A model generated the notes under the pieces. The model did not search any database, was not told the DNA's origin, and saw only the letters and a program-made list of their open reading frames with translations. This document shows positions 55,583 to 64,000 of a stretch of 64,000 bases of DNA, piece after piece (position 1 is the first letter of the stretch; each line of letters begins with the position of its first letter). The stretch is from Gloeomargaritales cyanobacterium VI4D9 (GTDB lineage Bacteria > Cyanobacteriota > Cyanobacteriia > Gloeomargaritales > Gloeomargaritaceae), in the NCBI GenBank assembly GCA_927797885.1, contig OV696605.1, forward strand, positions 719,157-783,156, in the 5' to 3' direction. The translations under genes and the position numbers were made by a program.

Positions 55583-56611
55583 TACAGTCTTTTCCTTTAT
55601 TATGGGGTACAGTAGCAACATTTGGTAAACCAATTTGCAAAAGAAGAAGGATTAATCAATAACAAAGATGCTTGGATAATTGACTGTATATCCTTTACTG
55701 GTGAATCATGAAACTGTCGAATAAAATTCTTTAGAACTGACCACATCATTTCCATTGGATTAAATTCTGGTGAATACACAGGGAGATACAATAGACGAGC
55801 ACCGGTCTGGCTAATCATCTGTTGTACTTCTATGGCTTTATGACTATTCAAGTTGTCCATAATTACCACCTTCTTCTCATTTAATTTTGGGCATAATTCT
55901 GTTTTCACAAATTCTAAAAAATCCTGTTTCTTCATGGAGCCTTTGATGATTTTATGACAAACAACGCCCTCCACAGATATAGCACCGATTAACGTGTATT
56001 TCTGACCCTTGTTTTTCTGGCGATAACTATAAACTTTTTTCCCTTGTAAACTCCATGCAACTTTCCTCTCCATGCCCTCCCAGGTTGCTGTTTCATCTAC
56101 GGCAACTATATCTTCGGCTGGAACGCTTCCAATCTTATGCCAGTATCCTAAGCGTTCTGCACAACTTCACTCTTGGCTTTTTCACTGCGGAATGTCTTTT
56201 TTTTTAGAGTGATTTTATGCTTTTTCAAGAAAGAATACAATGTGCTAATACTCACTTCCTAGCCTTTCTCCGATTATCTCAACATATTGCCACAAACACT
56301 TATCTGGATACTCTTCAACAATGGCTAAAATCTCAACTTGATTTTGTTCTAAAATTCCAACTCGTTTTGTCCCTACTTTTTTAGGTGTTAAGTCTTGAGT
56401 CTGTTTATACTGTTGTACCAGGCGATGTACTGTCCTTTTAGTTACCAATGGCTTCGCCACGCTTCGCTATAAACCGCTTAGCTACTTCCCGGATTGTTCT
56501 CCCGCTTGGTATGCAACTACAATTCTTTGCCGTAAATCTAAGGAATGTGTAGGCATCTCTTTGTCCTCTCATTTCTATGGTTTGTATCCCATAATAGCAT
56601 AAAAGACTGTA
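55583..56611 (-). pseudogene. IS630-family element 1, inactivated
   Basis: 1029 bp with termini TACAGTCTTTT...TTATGGGGTAC and GTATCCCATAATAG...AAAAGACTGTA. Minus-strand fragments: an N-terminal helix-turn-helix start (MPTHSLDLRQRIVVAYQAGE) near 56554, a second part at 56245-56460 (VTKRTVHRLVQQYKQT) and the DDE_3 domain at 55600-56130. The DDE part has Asp in VAVDETATWEG, IMDNLNSHKA and YSPEFNPMEMMW. At least two frame breaks and an inserted small repeat at 56450 separate them. Confidence 0.85.
56450..56470. repeat. Small dispersed repeat inserted in an IS630 transposase gene
   Basis: GGCTTCGCCACGCTTCGCTA followed by T. It interrupts the frame between REVAKRF and VTKRTVHR. Removing about 22 bp restores the expected protein order. 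Confidence 0.65.
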
Positions 56612-57537
56612 TAGCTAAGCAGGCAAAGGTTGGCATATAGAGCAGATGACTGAATCTATAAGGTCATGAAGATTTTGGGTTGTAGATGTCATGGTTTTTC
56701 TAACTCTTTGCTTGATGCCATTGATGCTCGGGAGAGTATTTCGGTAGATATATCAATTCGCACCCAGCGGCTTCCACAACCTTCCTAACCAGTTGGCAAC
56801 GATGAAAACTTGCATTATCTAAAACGATTTTCTTCCCTGCTCCAATTGTTGGCAACAACATCTCTGTTAACCAGGTAATCAATACTTGCAAATTACAACT
56901 ACCAATCCCAGTAAATGGTGCAACCATTTTCCCTAAATGATAACCACTCATCATGCTTATTCTCTCTCTCTTTTTGCCAGGTCATTGACCATATATTCTT
57001 TGTCCTTTTAGCCCCCAACCATATTCATAAATATCTCGATTATCCATCCCAGACTGGTCAATATAGACTAAATCTTCATTCTTTTCCTCTTGCAGCATCT
57101 TGATAAATTGCTGTCGCTCTTCTTCGTTTTGTTCTTCATAAGAGTATGTCTTTTTTTTTACGGGTAAAGTTGATTTTTTTAAGGGCTTGACCAACGGTTG
57201 TATGACTTACACCGAGGATGACTCCCATTTCTTTTTGCGTCAACCCTGGATTTGCTTCTACAAATTGGCGAAATCCCTCCCAATCAGTGATCTTAGCACT
57301 ATGACCCTTTTGATAGTTCTGTTTCGGGCGATAATCACCAGTTTGTGACCACATTTTTAACCATCTTTGTACGGTTCTGATGCTAATACCAAATCACTCA
57401 CTAACCTCAACTAGTTTTGCCCCATTTAAGACTGCTTCGACTGCTTTTTGACGCAAATCGTAACTGTATGGTCTTGCCATCGCTTTTCTCCTAAACATCT
57501 ATTCTATAATAGGATGACCTTACCCTGCTTGACTATA
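56610..57537 (-). pseudogene. IS630-family element 2, inactivated
   Basis: 928 bp, abutting element 1 and sharing a TA. Termini are TATAGCTAAGCAGGCAAAGG and (inverted) TATAGTCAAGCAGGGTAAGG. Minus-strand fragments: MARPYSYDLRQKAVEAVLNG with a stop soon after, the HTH part at 57136-57354 (TQKEMGVILGVSHTTVGQAL), ENLVYIDQSGMD-like sequence (here EDLVYIDQSGMDNRDIYEYG) at 56982-57194, and VLDNASFHR with LIYLPKYSPEH at 56700-56954. The C-terminal end after YSPEH is missing. Confidence 0.85.
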
Positions 57538-57565
57538 ATTTACAGCGATTTTACATGATTGTAAG

Positions 57566-58673
57566 CACAAGTGTTGAATCCTGCAATAAAACTTTACATA
57601 TTTAGGCGTGGGACGACCCGATTGAGCCAATGGACAAAATTCCACTCCTGCCGTATTAAGATTTGTATATATCGGAACTTATCTGCCAATTTACTTCCGT
57701 ACATCCGTGGAACTTTTAACAGTTGCAATATCAAGTAAACTATTAAAATTACATAAATTTGAATGGTAATTCCATTCAAATTTTTACTCATCATTTTATC
57801 GAGCTTTAAGTTCATCTTTAGAAATTTCCATAGTACCTCTATCGCCCAGCGTTGTCTATAGGCTTCCCCTATCTCTTCATTACTCATTACATCCTCAGGA
57901 ATATTGGTAGCTAAATAATAGTCTACTTTCTGTTGAACATTGCCAAAACAAACTACTCTCGCCTTACCTCGTTCTGTGGTGATATGATAGTTTTCATCCC
58001 ATTTCCAATTCGACTTAATACGGATAATAAAAAGGGCATCATTTTCGATAAATTGTTCAAATACTTTGTGACTGCAAAACCCTCTATCCCCGACTGCGAC
58101 TCCATTTTCCGGTAGCATTTTCACAATATCTTCACCAAAATTAATCTCATGTGCCTGTCCAGGACTAACAATTAAATGACCAGTAGATTTCGTATCTTGA
58201 TTCAAAGTGGTTATTAACTTTACTTGGCGATAGCCTTGGAGCCAAAATAACTTACTCATCAGCGGTATTACGGTAGCATCAAAAGGACATAAAACCAACC
58301 TCTTTTCAGGATGAGCTTCCTCAATATAATGCAATAATTTATGATAAAGATGCATAAAAATTTGTGGGTCTCTTGTCTTGTTCGCCTTAGAAAACGTGGA
58401 TAAGTCAACCTTAATGCCCGCATGATTTAATTGGTAAAATAAGTCCCGTAAACTGTTGATTCCTTTGTCTAAAATGCCAGCAAACCAGATTGAACAAAAT
58501 AAGCGAGAATTTAGAACTGGATAATCATTAGTTGGCAGGTCTTTGAGTAAAAATTTGACAATCCCGGGAAAAGAATTGAATTTCATAGTTGTTTCATGTT
58601 TTGGTTTATATGAATTAGAATACCATATTTTGACCCCTCTTTTTCTGCCTTTACCTACCTTTCAACACTTCTG
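57566..58673 (-). mobile_element. IS4-family insertion sequence, copy 5
   Basis: 1108 bp. Target duplication GATTGTAAG at 57557-57565 and 58674-58682, just outside the second IS630 relic. Confidence 0.95.
57594..58586 (-). CDS. IS4-family transposase (copy 5)
   Basis: 330 residues, identical to the other copies. Confidence 0.96.
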   Translation of the reverse strand: MKFNSFPGIVKFLLKDLPTNDYPVLNSRLFCSIWFAGILDKGINSLRDLFYQLNHAGIKVDLSTFSKANKTRDPQIFMHLYHKLLHYIEEAHPEKRLVLCPFDATVIPLMSKLFWLQGYRQVKLITTLNQDTKSTGHLIVSPGQAHEINFGEDIVKMLPENGVAVGDRGFCSHKVFEQFIENDALFIIRIKSNWKWDENYHITTERGKARVVCFGNVQQKVDYYLATNIPEDVMSNEEIGEAYRQRWAIEVLWKFLKMNLKLDKMMSKNLNGITIQIYVILIVYLILQLLKVPRMYGSKLADKFRYIQILIRQEWNFVHWLNRVVPRLNM

Positions 58674-58705
58674 GATTGTAAGATAAAAAAATTGCTGAAA
58701 ACCCA

Positions 58706-58758
58706 GTATTGACCACTAACTTTGAATTGATAGAGGTACCCTTAAAAGACTGTAACTA
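58706..58758. repeat. Repeat family B end and a TACAGTC-type end
   Basis: CTAACTTTGAATTGATAGAG then GTACCCTTAAAAGACTGTA. It joins a family B terminus to an IS630 element 1 terminus. Nothing coding is visible in 58759-58818. Confidence 0.5.
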
Positions 58759-58818
58759 AATTGCTGAGAATTAAGTACGGGGGTGCCCCCGGCAACTCGT
58801 ATTCTAAATTCAGTTGAA

Positions 58819-58947
58819 TTAAGGGAACCTCTATTTATTGATTTTTGTACTTACATGACAGGCTCAGAAGCCCCATTCTTTCGTTGGCAATTATCAATAA
58901 CCCAGGGGTCATTCTCAATAGTCATGAATTAATAGAGGTGCCCTTAA
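58819..58947. mobile_element. Family B MITE-like element bounded by TTAA
   Basis: 129 bp from TTAAGGGAACCTCTATTTAT to AATTAATAGAGGTGCCCTTAA. The termini are inverted repeats and both outer ends are TTAA, fitting a TTAA target. Its interior (58842-58925) is the family C block, also found inverted at 5875-5958. The spacer 58948-59143 before the permease gene has no gene. Confidence 0.65.
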
Positions 58948-59143
58948 GATTGCTTACGATTGCGATAGTCTAGTTAGTGCGGAATTTTGACCTTAACGGT
59001 GTCCTGTCTTTAGCCCGGTTTTGTGAAATTCAAGACGGCACCCTGCTACCCCCCTCGCGTCAACCTGGTTAAAACTTGTCAAAAGCGGTAGGGGTCGCCT
59101 ATCTTACGGATAGATTTTGTGTCGTTTTTGTTACAAAATTCCC

Positions 59144-60490
59144 ATGTCACGACCCGATAGTCCGACCAAGCCAGCCCCGGTGGCGGCGTCAGGAACTCCC
59201 CTTCCGCCCCGTTTGACCGTGCGGGATGGGATTGCCCTGATCGTGGGGATTGTGGTGGGGGTGGGGATTTTTGAAACGCCGGTGTTGGTGGCGATGAATC
59301 TCCAGACGGTGCCCCAGGTGGTGCTGGCGTGGTTGTTGGGGGGGCTACTGTCCTTGGTCGGGGGGCTGTGTTTTGCCGAGTTGGGGGCGGCTTATCCCCA
59401 TGCGGGCGGGGTGTACCATTACCTGGATCGCACCTTTGGTTCCCGGCTGGCATTTTTGTTTGGTTGGGCGCGCATGACGATTATTCAATCGGGATCAATT
59501 GTCCTGCTGGCGTTTGTGTTTGGGGATTATTGCACTCAGTTGTTGCCCTTGGGGGAATTTAGCCCGTCTTGGTATGCGGCGGCGGCGGTACTGCTTTTGA
59601 CTGGCTGTAATATCCTCGGTTTGACCCCTAGCACTTGGGTACAGGCGGGGCTGAGCAGTGCCAAGGTTTTGGGACTGCTGTTGGTGGTGTTGGCGGGGTG
59701 GCGGGGGGCAGGTCCGGGGGGGCTGACCGTTCCCGAATCAACCAACTCGATCAACCTCGGCTTGGCAATGGTGTTTGTTTTATTTACCTACGGTGGCTGG
59801 AATGAGGCGGCTTATATTTCGGCGGAATTGCGCCAAGTCCAACGCACCCTACCCCGCACTTTGTTGTGGGGCATTGGGTTGATTACCGGCTTGTACCTGC
59901 TGGTGAACTGGGCGTATTTGCGGGGGTTGGGGTTGGCGGGGGTGGCAAGCTCCAAGGCGGTGGCGGCGGACCTGTTGCGGCAGACTTTGGGAGATGGGGG
60001 GGCGGCGGTCACCAGTGGGATCATTGCCATCTCTGCCCTGGGGGCGATCCAGGGAACGGTGATCACGGGTGCCCGCAGTAACTACGCCCTGGGACAGGAT
60101 TTTAGCTTTCTGCGGGGGTTGGGGGGCTGGAACCAACGTTACGGTTCTCCCGTCGGCGCGTTGGTCGGTCAGGGGGTGATTTGCTTCGCCCTGGTGGGAC
60201 TGGCAACCCTCACCCGTAAGGGGTTTGCCACGATGGTGGACTACACAGCACCCGTGTTTTGGTTCTTTATGCTCTTGGCGGGGGTGGCTTTGATGGTCTT
60301 ACGCTGGCGGGAACCGGAGCGGCTACGCCCGTTTCGGGTGCCCCTGTACCCCCTCACGCCCCTGGTGTTTTGCGCCACCTGTGGGTATTTGCTCTACGCC
60401 AGTTTAGCCTACACGGGGGTGGGGGCTTTGGTGGGGGTGGGGGTGTTGGCGGTGGGTTTGCCCCTGAGTTTCCTGCCAAAATCCGCTTAA
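59144..60490 (+). CDS. APC-family amino acid permease
   Basis: 448 residues from the ATG at 59144; an upstream TTG at 59117 is possible. About twelve membrane helices are visible. The first (GIALIVGIVVGVGIFETPVL) has the G-I-G-type substrate loop of the APC superfamily, and EFGAAYPHAGGVYHYLDRTF-like sequence (here AELGAAYPHAGGVYHYLDRT) follows helix 2. It likely imports or exchanges an amino acid in the plasma membrane. The specificity cannot be read from the sequence. Confidence 0.88.
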   Translation: MSRPDSPTKPAPVAASGTPLPPRLTVRDGIALIVGIVVGVGIFETPVLVAMNLQTVPQVVLAWLLGGLLSLVGGLCFAELGAAYPHAGGVYHYLDRTFGSRLAFLFGWARMTIIQSGSIVLLAFVFGDYCTQLLPLGEFSPSWYAAAAVLLLTGCNILGLTPSTWVQAGLSSAKVLGLLLVVLAGWRGAGPGGLTVPESTNSINLGLAMVFVLFTYGGWNEAAYISAELRQVQRTLPRTLLWGIGLITGLYLLVNWAYLRGLGLAGVASSKAVAADLLRQTLGDGGAAVTSGIIAISALGAIQGTVITGARSNYALGQDFSFLRGLGGWNQRYGSPVGALVGQGVICFALVGLATLTRKGFATMVDYTAPVFWFFMLLAGVALMVLRWREPERLRPFRVPLYPLTPLVFCATCGYLLYASLAYTGVGALVGVGVLAVGLPLSFLPKSA

Positions 60491-60544
60491 ATTCCTACAC
60501 TGGTTGTGATTGGTGGTGATATGTTGCTTATGGGAGATTGTGTC

Positions 60545-61168
60545 ATGAAGCTACGGAAGCCTTTGACGTTGTTGACAGGTGTAAGCCTGGGTCTCGCCGT
60601 CCTCAGCCCCTGGGTCTCGCCCCCAAGCGCAAATGCCCTGCCCGTCCTGCCCACGTTTGGGGAAACCGTCGCCAAGGATGTGCCCTATGTGCCCACCCCC
60701 CAGGAAGTGGTGGAGGCGATGCTGAAAATCGCCAATGTCAATAGCCAGGATGTCCTGCTGGATTTGGGCAGTGGGGATGGGCGGATTGTGATCACCGCCG
60801 CCAAGGATTACAAAGTCCAAAAAGCCGTGGGGGTTGAAATTGACCCCGCCTTAGTCGCCGAAAGCCGCCGTAATATTGAAAACGCTGGGGTGGCAGACCG
60901 GGCGGAAATTATCCAACAAAATCTCTTTAACACGGATTTGAGTAAATACACCGTCATCACTATGTATCTTCTGCCCAGTGTGAACCTGCGCCTGCGCCAT
61001 AAACTGTTGCGCCTGAAACCGGGTACCCGCATCGTCTCCCATGCCTTTGATATGGGGGACTGGAAACCCAATGAGGTGCGGCAGGTGGATGGGCGGTCGG
61101 TGTATCTGTGGATTGTGCCGGAACCGGATAAGGTGAATCCCGAATTTCTCAAGGAAGTGAAGGAATAG
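60545..61168 (+). CDS. Exported class I SAM-dependent methyltransferase
   Basis: 207 residues from the ATG at 60545. An N-terminal signal-like segment (MKLRKPLTLLTGVSLGLAVL, ending PPSANALP) precedes a Rossmann methyltransferase. The SAM motifs are VLLDLGSGDGRIVITAA (motif I), VGVEIDPALV (acidic ribose ligand) and TMYLLPSVN. YVPTPQEVVEAML before motif I occurs in a family of small methyltransferases. A signal peptide on a SAM enzyme is unusual, since SAM is cytosolic; the segment may be a membrane anchor instead. It starts 54 bp after the permease. Confidence 0.8.
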   Translation: MKLRKPLTLLTGVSLGLAVLSPWVSPPSANALPVLPTFGETVAKDVPYVPTPQEVVEAMLKIANVNSQDVLLDLGSGDGRIVITAAKDYKVQKAVGVEIDPALVAESRRNIENAGVADRAEIIQQNLFNTDLSKYTVITMYLLPSVNLRLRHKLLRLKPGTRIVSHAFDMGDWKPNEVRQVDGRSVYLWIVPEPDKVNPEFLKEVKE

Positions 61169-61377
61169 CCCAGGGGACATTCAGCCCACCTGGCATGGCA
61201 ATTTCAGATGATTTATGTGAATGACAAAGGCACTTAGAATCAGGGCGGAGCAATAAGCGAAAAGCCTTGAATCTCTAAGTATAAAATTTGCACTCACGAT
61301 TCAGGTGAGATTGCCCTATCTCTTGGCACCCTTTTCCCGTAATGCTATAGTCATAGCAACGTGAGCGTGTCTTGACC

Positions 61378-62580
61378 ATGCGGTTACCTCGTTTTTGGGT
61401 GCAGACGCTCCTGGGTATGGGGGTAGGGGTTCTCCTCGCCTTGGGAGCCAATTGGTTGTATGCCGCCGTATTTCAGCCCCCCATGCCGGTCGTATCCCCA
61501 AATCTCAGCCCCGCCGCTGTGGAAACCCGCCCCCCGGAATTACCCCCAGAAACTAAAGAATTAATTGCCCAGGCGGGGAATATCGTCAACCCACCCCGGG
61601 GGGATGTGCGGTTGATGGTGATCAGTGACTTGAATGATGCCTACGGTGCCACCACCTACGCCCCGGAGGTGACCAAGGCGATCAAACTCATGCCCTTTTG
61701 GCGACCGGATATGGTGGTCTGTAGTGGGGACATGGTGGCGGGGCAATATCCGGCGTTGACCGAGGCGCAAATGCGGGCGATGTGGGAAGCCTTTGATAAA
61801 AACGTGGCGGCTCCCCTGCGCCAAGCCAAAATGCCCTATGGGTTTACCCTGGGGAACCACGACGCTTCCAGTGCCTTGAGTGTGACCAAGAAATTTTTAT
61901 TTCAAAAAGAGCGGGATATGGCGGCGGCATATTGGCGTGACCCCCGCCACGATCCGGGGGTGAAGTTTGTGGATAAATTTGAATTTCCCTTCTATTTCAC
62001 CTTTGAATTTAAGGATATTTTCTTTTTGGTTTGGGACGGTTCTTCCCATCACATTCCGGCGGAGAAATTAGCCTGGGTGGAAAAGGCTTTAGCGAGTCCC
62101 CGGGCGCAACAGGCAAAGATGCGCATTTTACTGGGACATTTGCCCTTGTATGCGGTGGCGATTGGGCGCAATGACCCCGGCGAAGTGATGGAAAATGCGG
62201 ATAAATTGCGCCTGATGCTGGAGAAATACAAGGTACATACCTACATCAGCGGGCACCACCATGCCTACTACCCGGCGCACAAGGGGAAATTGCAACTGTT
62301 GCACATGGGGATTTTGGGGGCGGGACCCCGACCTTTGATTGCGGGCAACACCCCCCCCTGGAAAACCCTGACGATTCTGGATATTCGTTTCAACAGCCCG
62401 GAATTGACCACCTACACCACCTACGATATGCGGACGATGCAGGTGATTGACCAAAAGGTATTACCTCGATTCCTTGCCGGACACAATGGCATGGTGCTCC
62501 GCCGGGATGTGGATCAACTCACCGCCAGCGAGCAACAGACCTGCGAGGAACAGATCGGTGCCGCCTTGTGTACCGCCTAA
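61378..62580 (+). CDS. Membrane-anchored calcineurin-type metallophosphoesterase
   Basis: 400 residues from the ATG at 61378. One N-terminal membrane helix (about 7-30) is followed by a Pro-rich linker and the phosphoesterase domain. Metal-binding motifs are D84 in VISDLND (His replaced by Asn), D118 in SGDMV, N160-H161-D162 in LGNHD, GHLP, and SGHHHAYY. The catalytic domain probably faces the periplasm or lumen. The TAA overlaps the end of the convergent dnaJ-type gene by three bases. Confidence 0.87.
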   Translation: MRLPRFWVQTLLGMGVGVLLALGANWLYAAVFQPPMPVVSPNLSPAAVETRPPELPPETKELIAQAGNIVNPPRGDVRLMVISDLNDAYGATTYAPEVTKAIKLMPFWRPDMVVCSGDMVAGQYPALTEAQMRAMWEAFDKNVAAPLRQAKMPYGFTLGNHDASSALSVTKKFLFQKERDMAAAYWRDPRHDPGVKFVDKFEFPFYFTFEFKDIFFLVWDGSSHHIPAEKLAWVEKALASPRAQQAKMRILLGHLPLYAVAIGRNDPGEVMENADKLRLMLEKYKVHTYISGHHHAYYPAHKGKLQLLHMGILGAGPRPLIAGNTPPWKTLTILDIRFNSPELTTYTTYDMRTMQVIDQKVLPRFLAGHNGMVLRRDVDQLTASEQQTCEEQIGAALCTA

Positions 62581-63488
62581 AGGGTGATCCCCTTGAGGTG
62601 GGTGCGGGGGTTGAAGGTGCGGAGGTTGGCGAGTTTGGTGTAGAGTTCCCGTTCGCTGGCACTCAGGTCTTTCGGAGCCACAATCTGAATTTTCAGCAAG
62701 AGATCACCCCGTCCCCCCGTGGCTTGGGGCCACCCTTTCCCCCGCAGGCGCAACACCTGCCCGGAACGCATCCCCGCCGGAACGGTAACGGTGACCGAGC
62801 CATCCGGGGTGGGCACTTCGATCGGCGCGCCCAACACCGCTTCATCCGGGGTAATCGGCACTTCGGCGGTTAAATTTGCCCCATCCAACTGGAAAAACCG
62901 ATGGGGTGGCAGTTCGGCGATCAGGAATAAATCTTCCCGCTGGCCGGTGTAGGGCTGAAAGGGACCTTGCCCCCGCACCCGAATTTTTGTCCCTGGGCGT
63001 ACCCCCGCCGGAATCCGCACCTCAAAGGACTCACTGCCGATCTGTACCCGCTTTTGCGTGCCCCGAAACGCCTCGCTCCAGGTGAGGGTAATGGGGGCTT
63101 CCTTCGGGATATTGGTGGCGTAACGACCCGTGCGCCCAGAACCTTCCCCCATGCGCCCTAGTAATTCGTTGATAAATTCTTCAAAACTGGTGTAGCGCCC
63201 AAAGTCGAAGTCAAAATCCACCTGGGGTTCGGCGCTCGGGGGACGTTCCCCCACCTGTTGCCAATAACGCCCATATTGGTCATACTTGCGCCGTTTGTCC
63301 GGGTCAGAAAGCACCTCGTAGGCTTCGTTGATTTCCTTGAACCGGGCTTCCGCCGTGGGATTCCCAGGATTCACATCCGGGTGGTACTGCCGCGCCAACC
63401 GCCGATACACCCGCTTGAGTTCCTCCGGGCTGACATCCCGACTCACCCCCAGTACCCCGTAATAGTCTTTGTAGTTGGTACCCGTCAT
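62577..63488 (-). CDS. DnaJ-type (CbpA-like) Hsp40 co-chaperone
   Basis: 303 residues from the ATG at 63488. The J domain (about 6-72) has the HPD motif at H36-P37-D38, and KDYYGVLGV and FKEINEAYEVLSDPDKRRKY flank it. A short linker (about 75-125) lacks the zinc finger, so this is a class B/CbpA protein. Two C-terminal substrate-binding barrels follow (RIPAGVRPGTKIRVRGQG and VPAGMRSGQVLRLRGKGW). It stimulates DnaK. Confidence 0.93.
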   Translation of the reverse strand: MTGTNYKDYYGVLGVSRDVSPEELKRVYRRLARQYHPDVNPGNPTAEARFKEINEAYEVLSDPDKRRKYDQYGRYWQQVGERPPSAEPQVDFDFDFGRYTSFEEFINELLGRMGEGSGRTGRYATNIPKEAPITLTWSEAFRGTQKRVQIGSESFEVRIPAGVRPGTKIRVRGQGPFQPYTGQREDLFLIAELPPHRFFQLDGANLTAEVPITPDEAVLGAPIEVPTPDGSVTVTVPAGMRSGQVLRLRGKGWPQATGGRGDLLLKIQIVAPKDLSASERELYTKLANLRTFNPRTHLKGITL

Positions 63489-63671
63489 AATCCCTAAGTT
63501 ACAGAATTCCTCACAAAAATAAACCATACCTATTTTGATCCTAGGCTACTCGCCCCAGCTCCGACCAGTCCGACCGCTCCCCACCCCTCCCCAGTCCATC
63601 CCCGTTGGGTTATTATTAAGAATAATGAACACCTTTTTAAGGTTCTCTACGCCCTAGGCAGGAGTTGTGTG

Positions 63672-64000
63672 ATGAAATTGTCTTGGAGAGTCGTACTGCT
63701 GTGGTTATTACCGGTAGCCATCATCGGGTTTTTCTTTTGGCAGGGAATGATGGGGCCGGTCTGGCGGGAAAGCGGCTTGAATGCGGCCACGGCGCGCATG
63801 ACCTACGGGCGTTTTCTGGAGTATTTGGACGGGGGGCAAGTGCAACGGCTGGACCTTTATGAGGGGGGACGCACGGCGGTGGTGGAAATTACCGACCCGG
63901 AGTTGAGCAATCGGTTCCAGCGGATTCGGGTGGATTTGCCGACGGCGGGGCCCGACCTGATCAGCCGGTTGCGGGCGGCTCATGTGGATTTTGACATTCA
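63672..64000 (+). CDS. ftsH: FtsH-family membrane protease, N-terminal part (runs off the right edge)
   Basis: The first 109 codons are present. A first membrane helix (LSWRVVLLWLLPVAIIGFFF) is followed by the FtsH external domain (ARMTYGRFLEYLDGGQVQRL, then DLYEGGRTAVVEI). This is the typical start of cyanobacterial FtsH proteases, which degrade damaged photosystem II subunits. The AAA and zinc-protease domains lie outside the window. AGGAG precedes the ATG. Confidence 0.9.
   Translation, partial: MKLSWRVVLLWLLPVAIIGFFFWQGMMGPVWRESGLNAATARMTYGRFLEYLDGGQVQRLDLYEGGRTAVVEITDPELSNRFQRIRVDLPTAGPDLISRLRAAHVDFDI

Overview
The window comes from a cyanobacterium. RNA polymerase beta' is split into rpoC1 and rpoC2. 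The genes rpsT, tatD, rpoB, rpoC1 and rpoC2 run together. There is an ArgZ/AgrE-type arginine dihydrolase, a DUF3685 protein, a b558-type SdhC next to SdhA, and an FtsH start at the right edge. The genus cannot be fixed from this sequence alone.

Layout. 1-9518: start of argG (minus strand), IS copy 1, small membrane-protein genes, argZ, then mrdA (PBP2) overlapping a DUF3685 gene. 9519-16840: a choloylglycine-hydrolase-family gene, then an accessory region. It holds MITE-like repeats, three attC-like recombination sites with no integron integrase, a hicBA toxin-antitoxin cassette, two IS copies, and a broken phosphoribosyltransferase-like/NADAR gene pair lying directly behind trpC. 16839-23163: trpC, lpdA, sdhC, sdhA, leuB. 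23164-37126: repeats, a secreted multidomain calpain-like protease with a small secreted partner, a divergent type I secretion operon (parvulin, ABC exporter, HlyD adaptor), and a TPR-CHAT protease-like protein. 37127-39105: tRNA-Arg(ACG) followed by an integrase relic split by IS copy 4. 39106-55454: an APH/AAA kinase-like gene, usp, hisD, then rpsT-tatD-rpoB-rpoC1-rpoC2-hpnA-murG and a STAS protein. 55455-59143: two adjoining dead IS630-type elements, IS copy 5 and more repeats. 59144-64000: APC permease, exported methyltransferase, metallophosphoesterase, a DnaJ-type co-chaperone and the start of ftsH.

The window is crowded with mobile DNA. One 1108-bp IS4-family element occurs five times. 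All five encode the same 330-residue transposase, and each copy has its own 9-bp target duplication, so the burst was recent. All five landed in accessory DNA: beside a MITE, in an attC site, in the NADAR gene, in an integrase relic beside a tRNA, and beside IS630 relics. Several non-autonomous repeat families can be read from their termini, including one nested insertion whose empty site is preserved elsewhere in the window.

The most interesting parts are the integrase-less attC cluster with its TA cassette, the doubly inactivated PRTase-like/NADAR pair, and the protease/secretion neighbourhood at 24-37 kb. In that neighbourhood a calpain-like Calx-beta/PPC protein is a plausible substrate of the divergent type I exporter.
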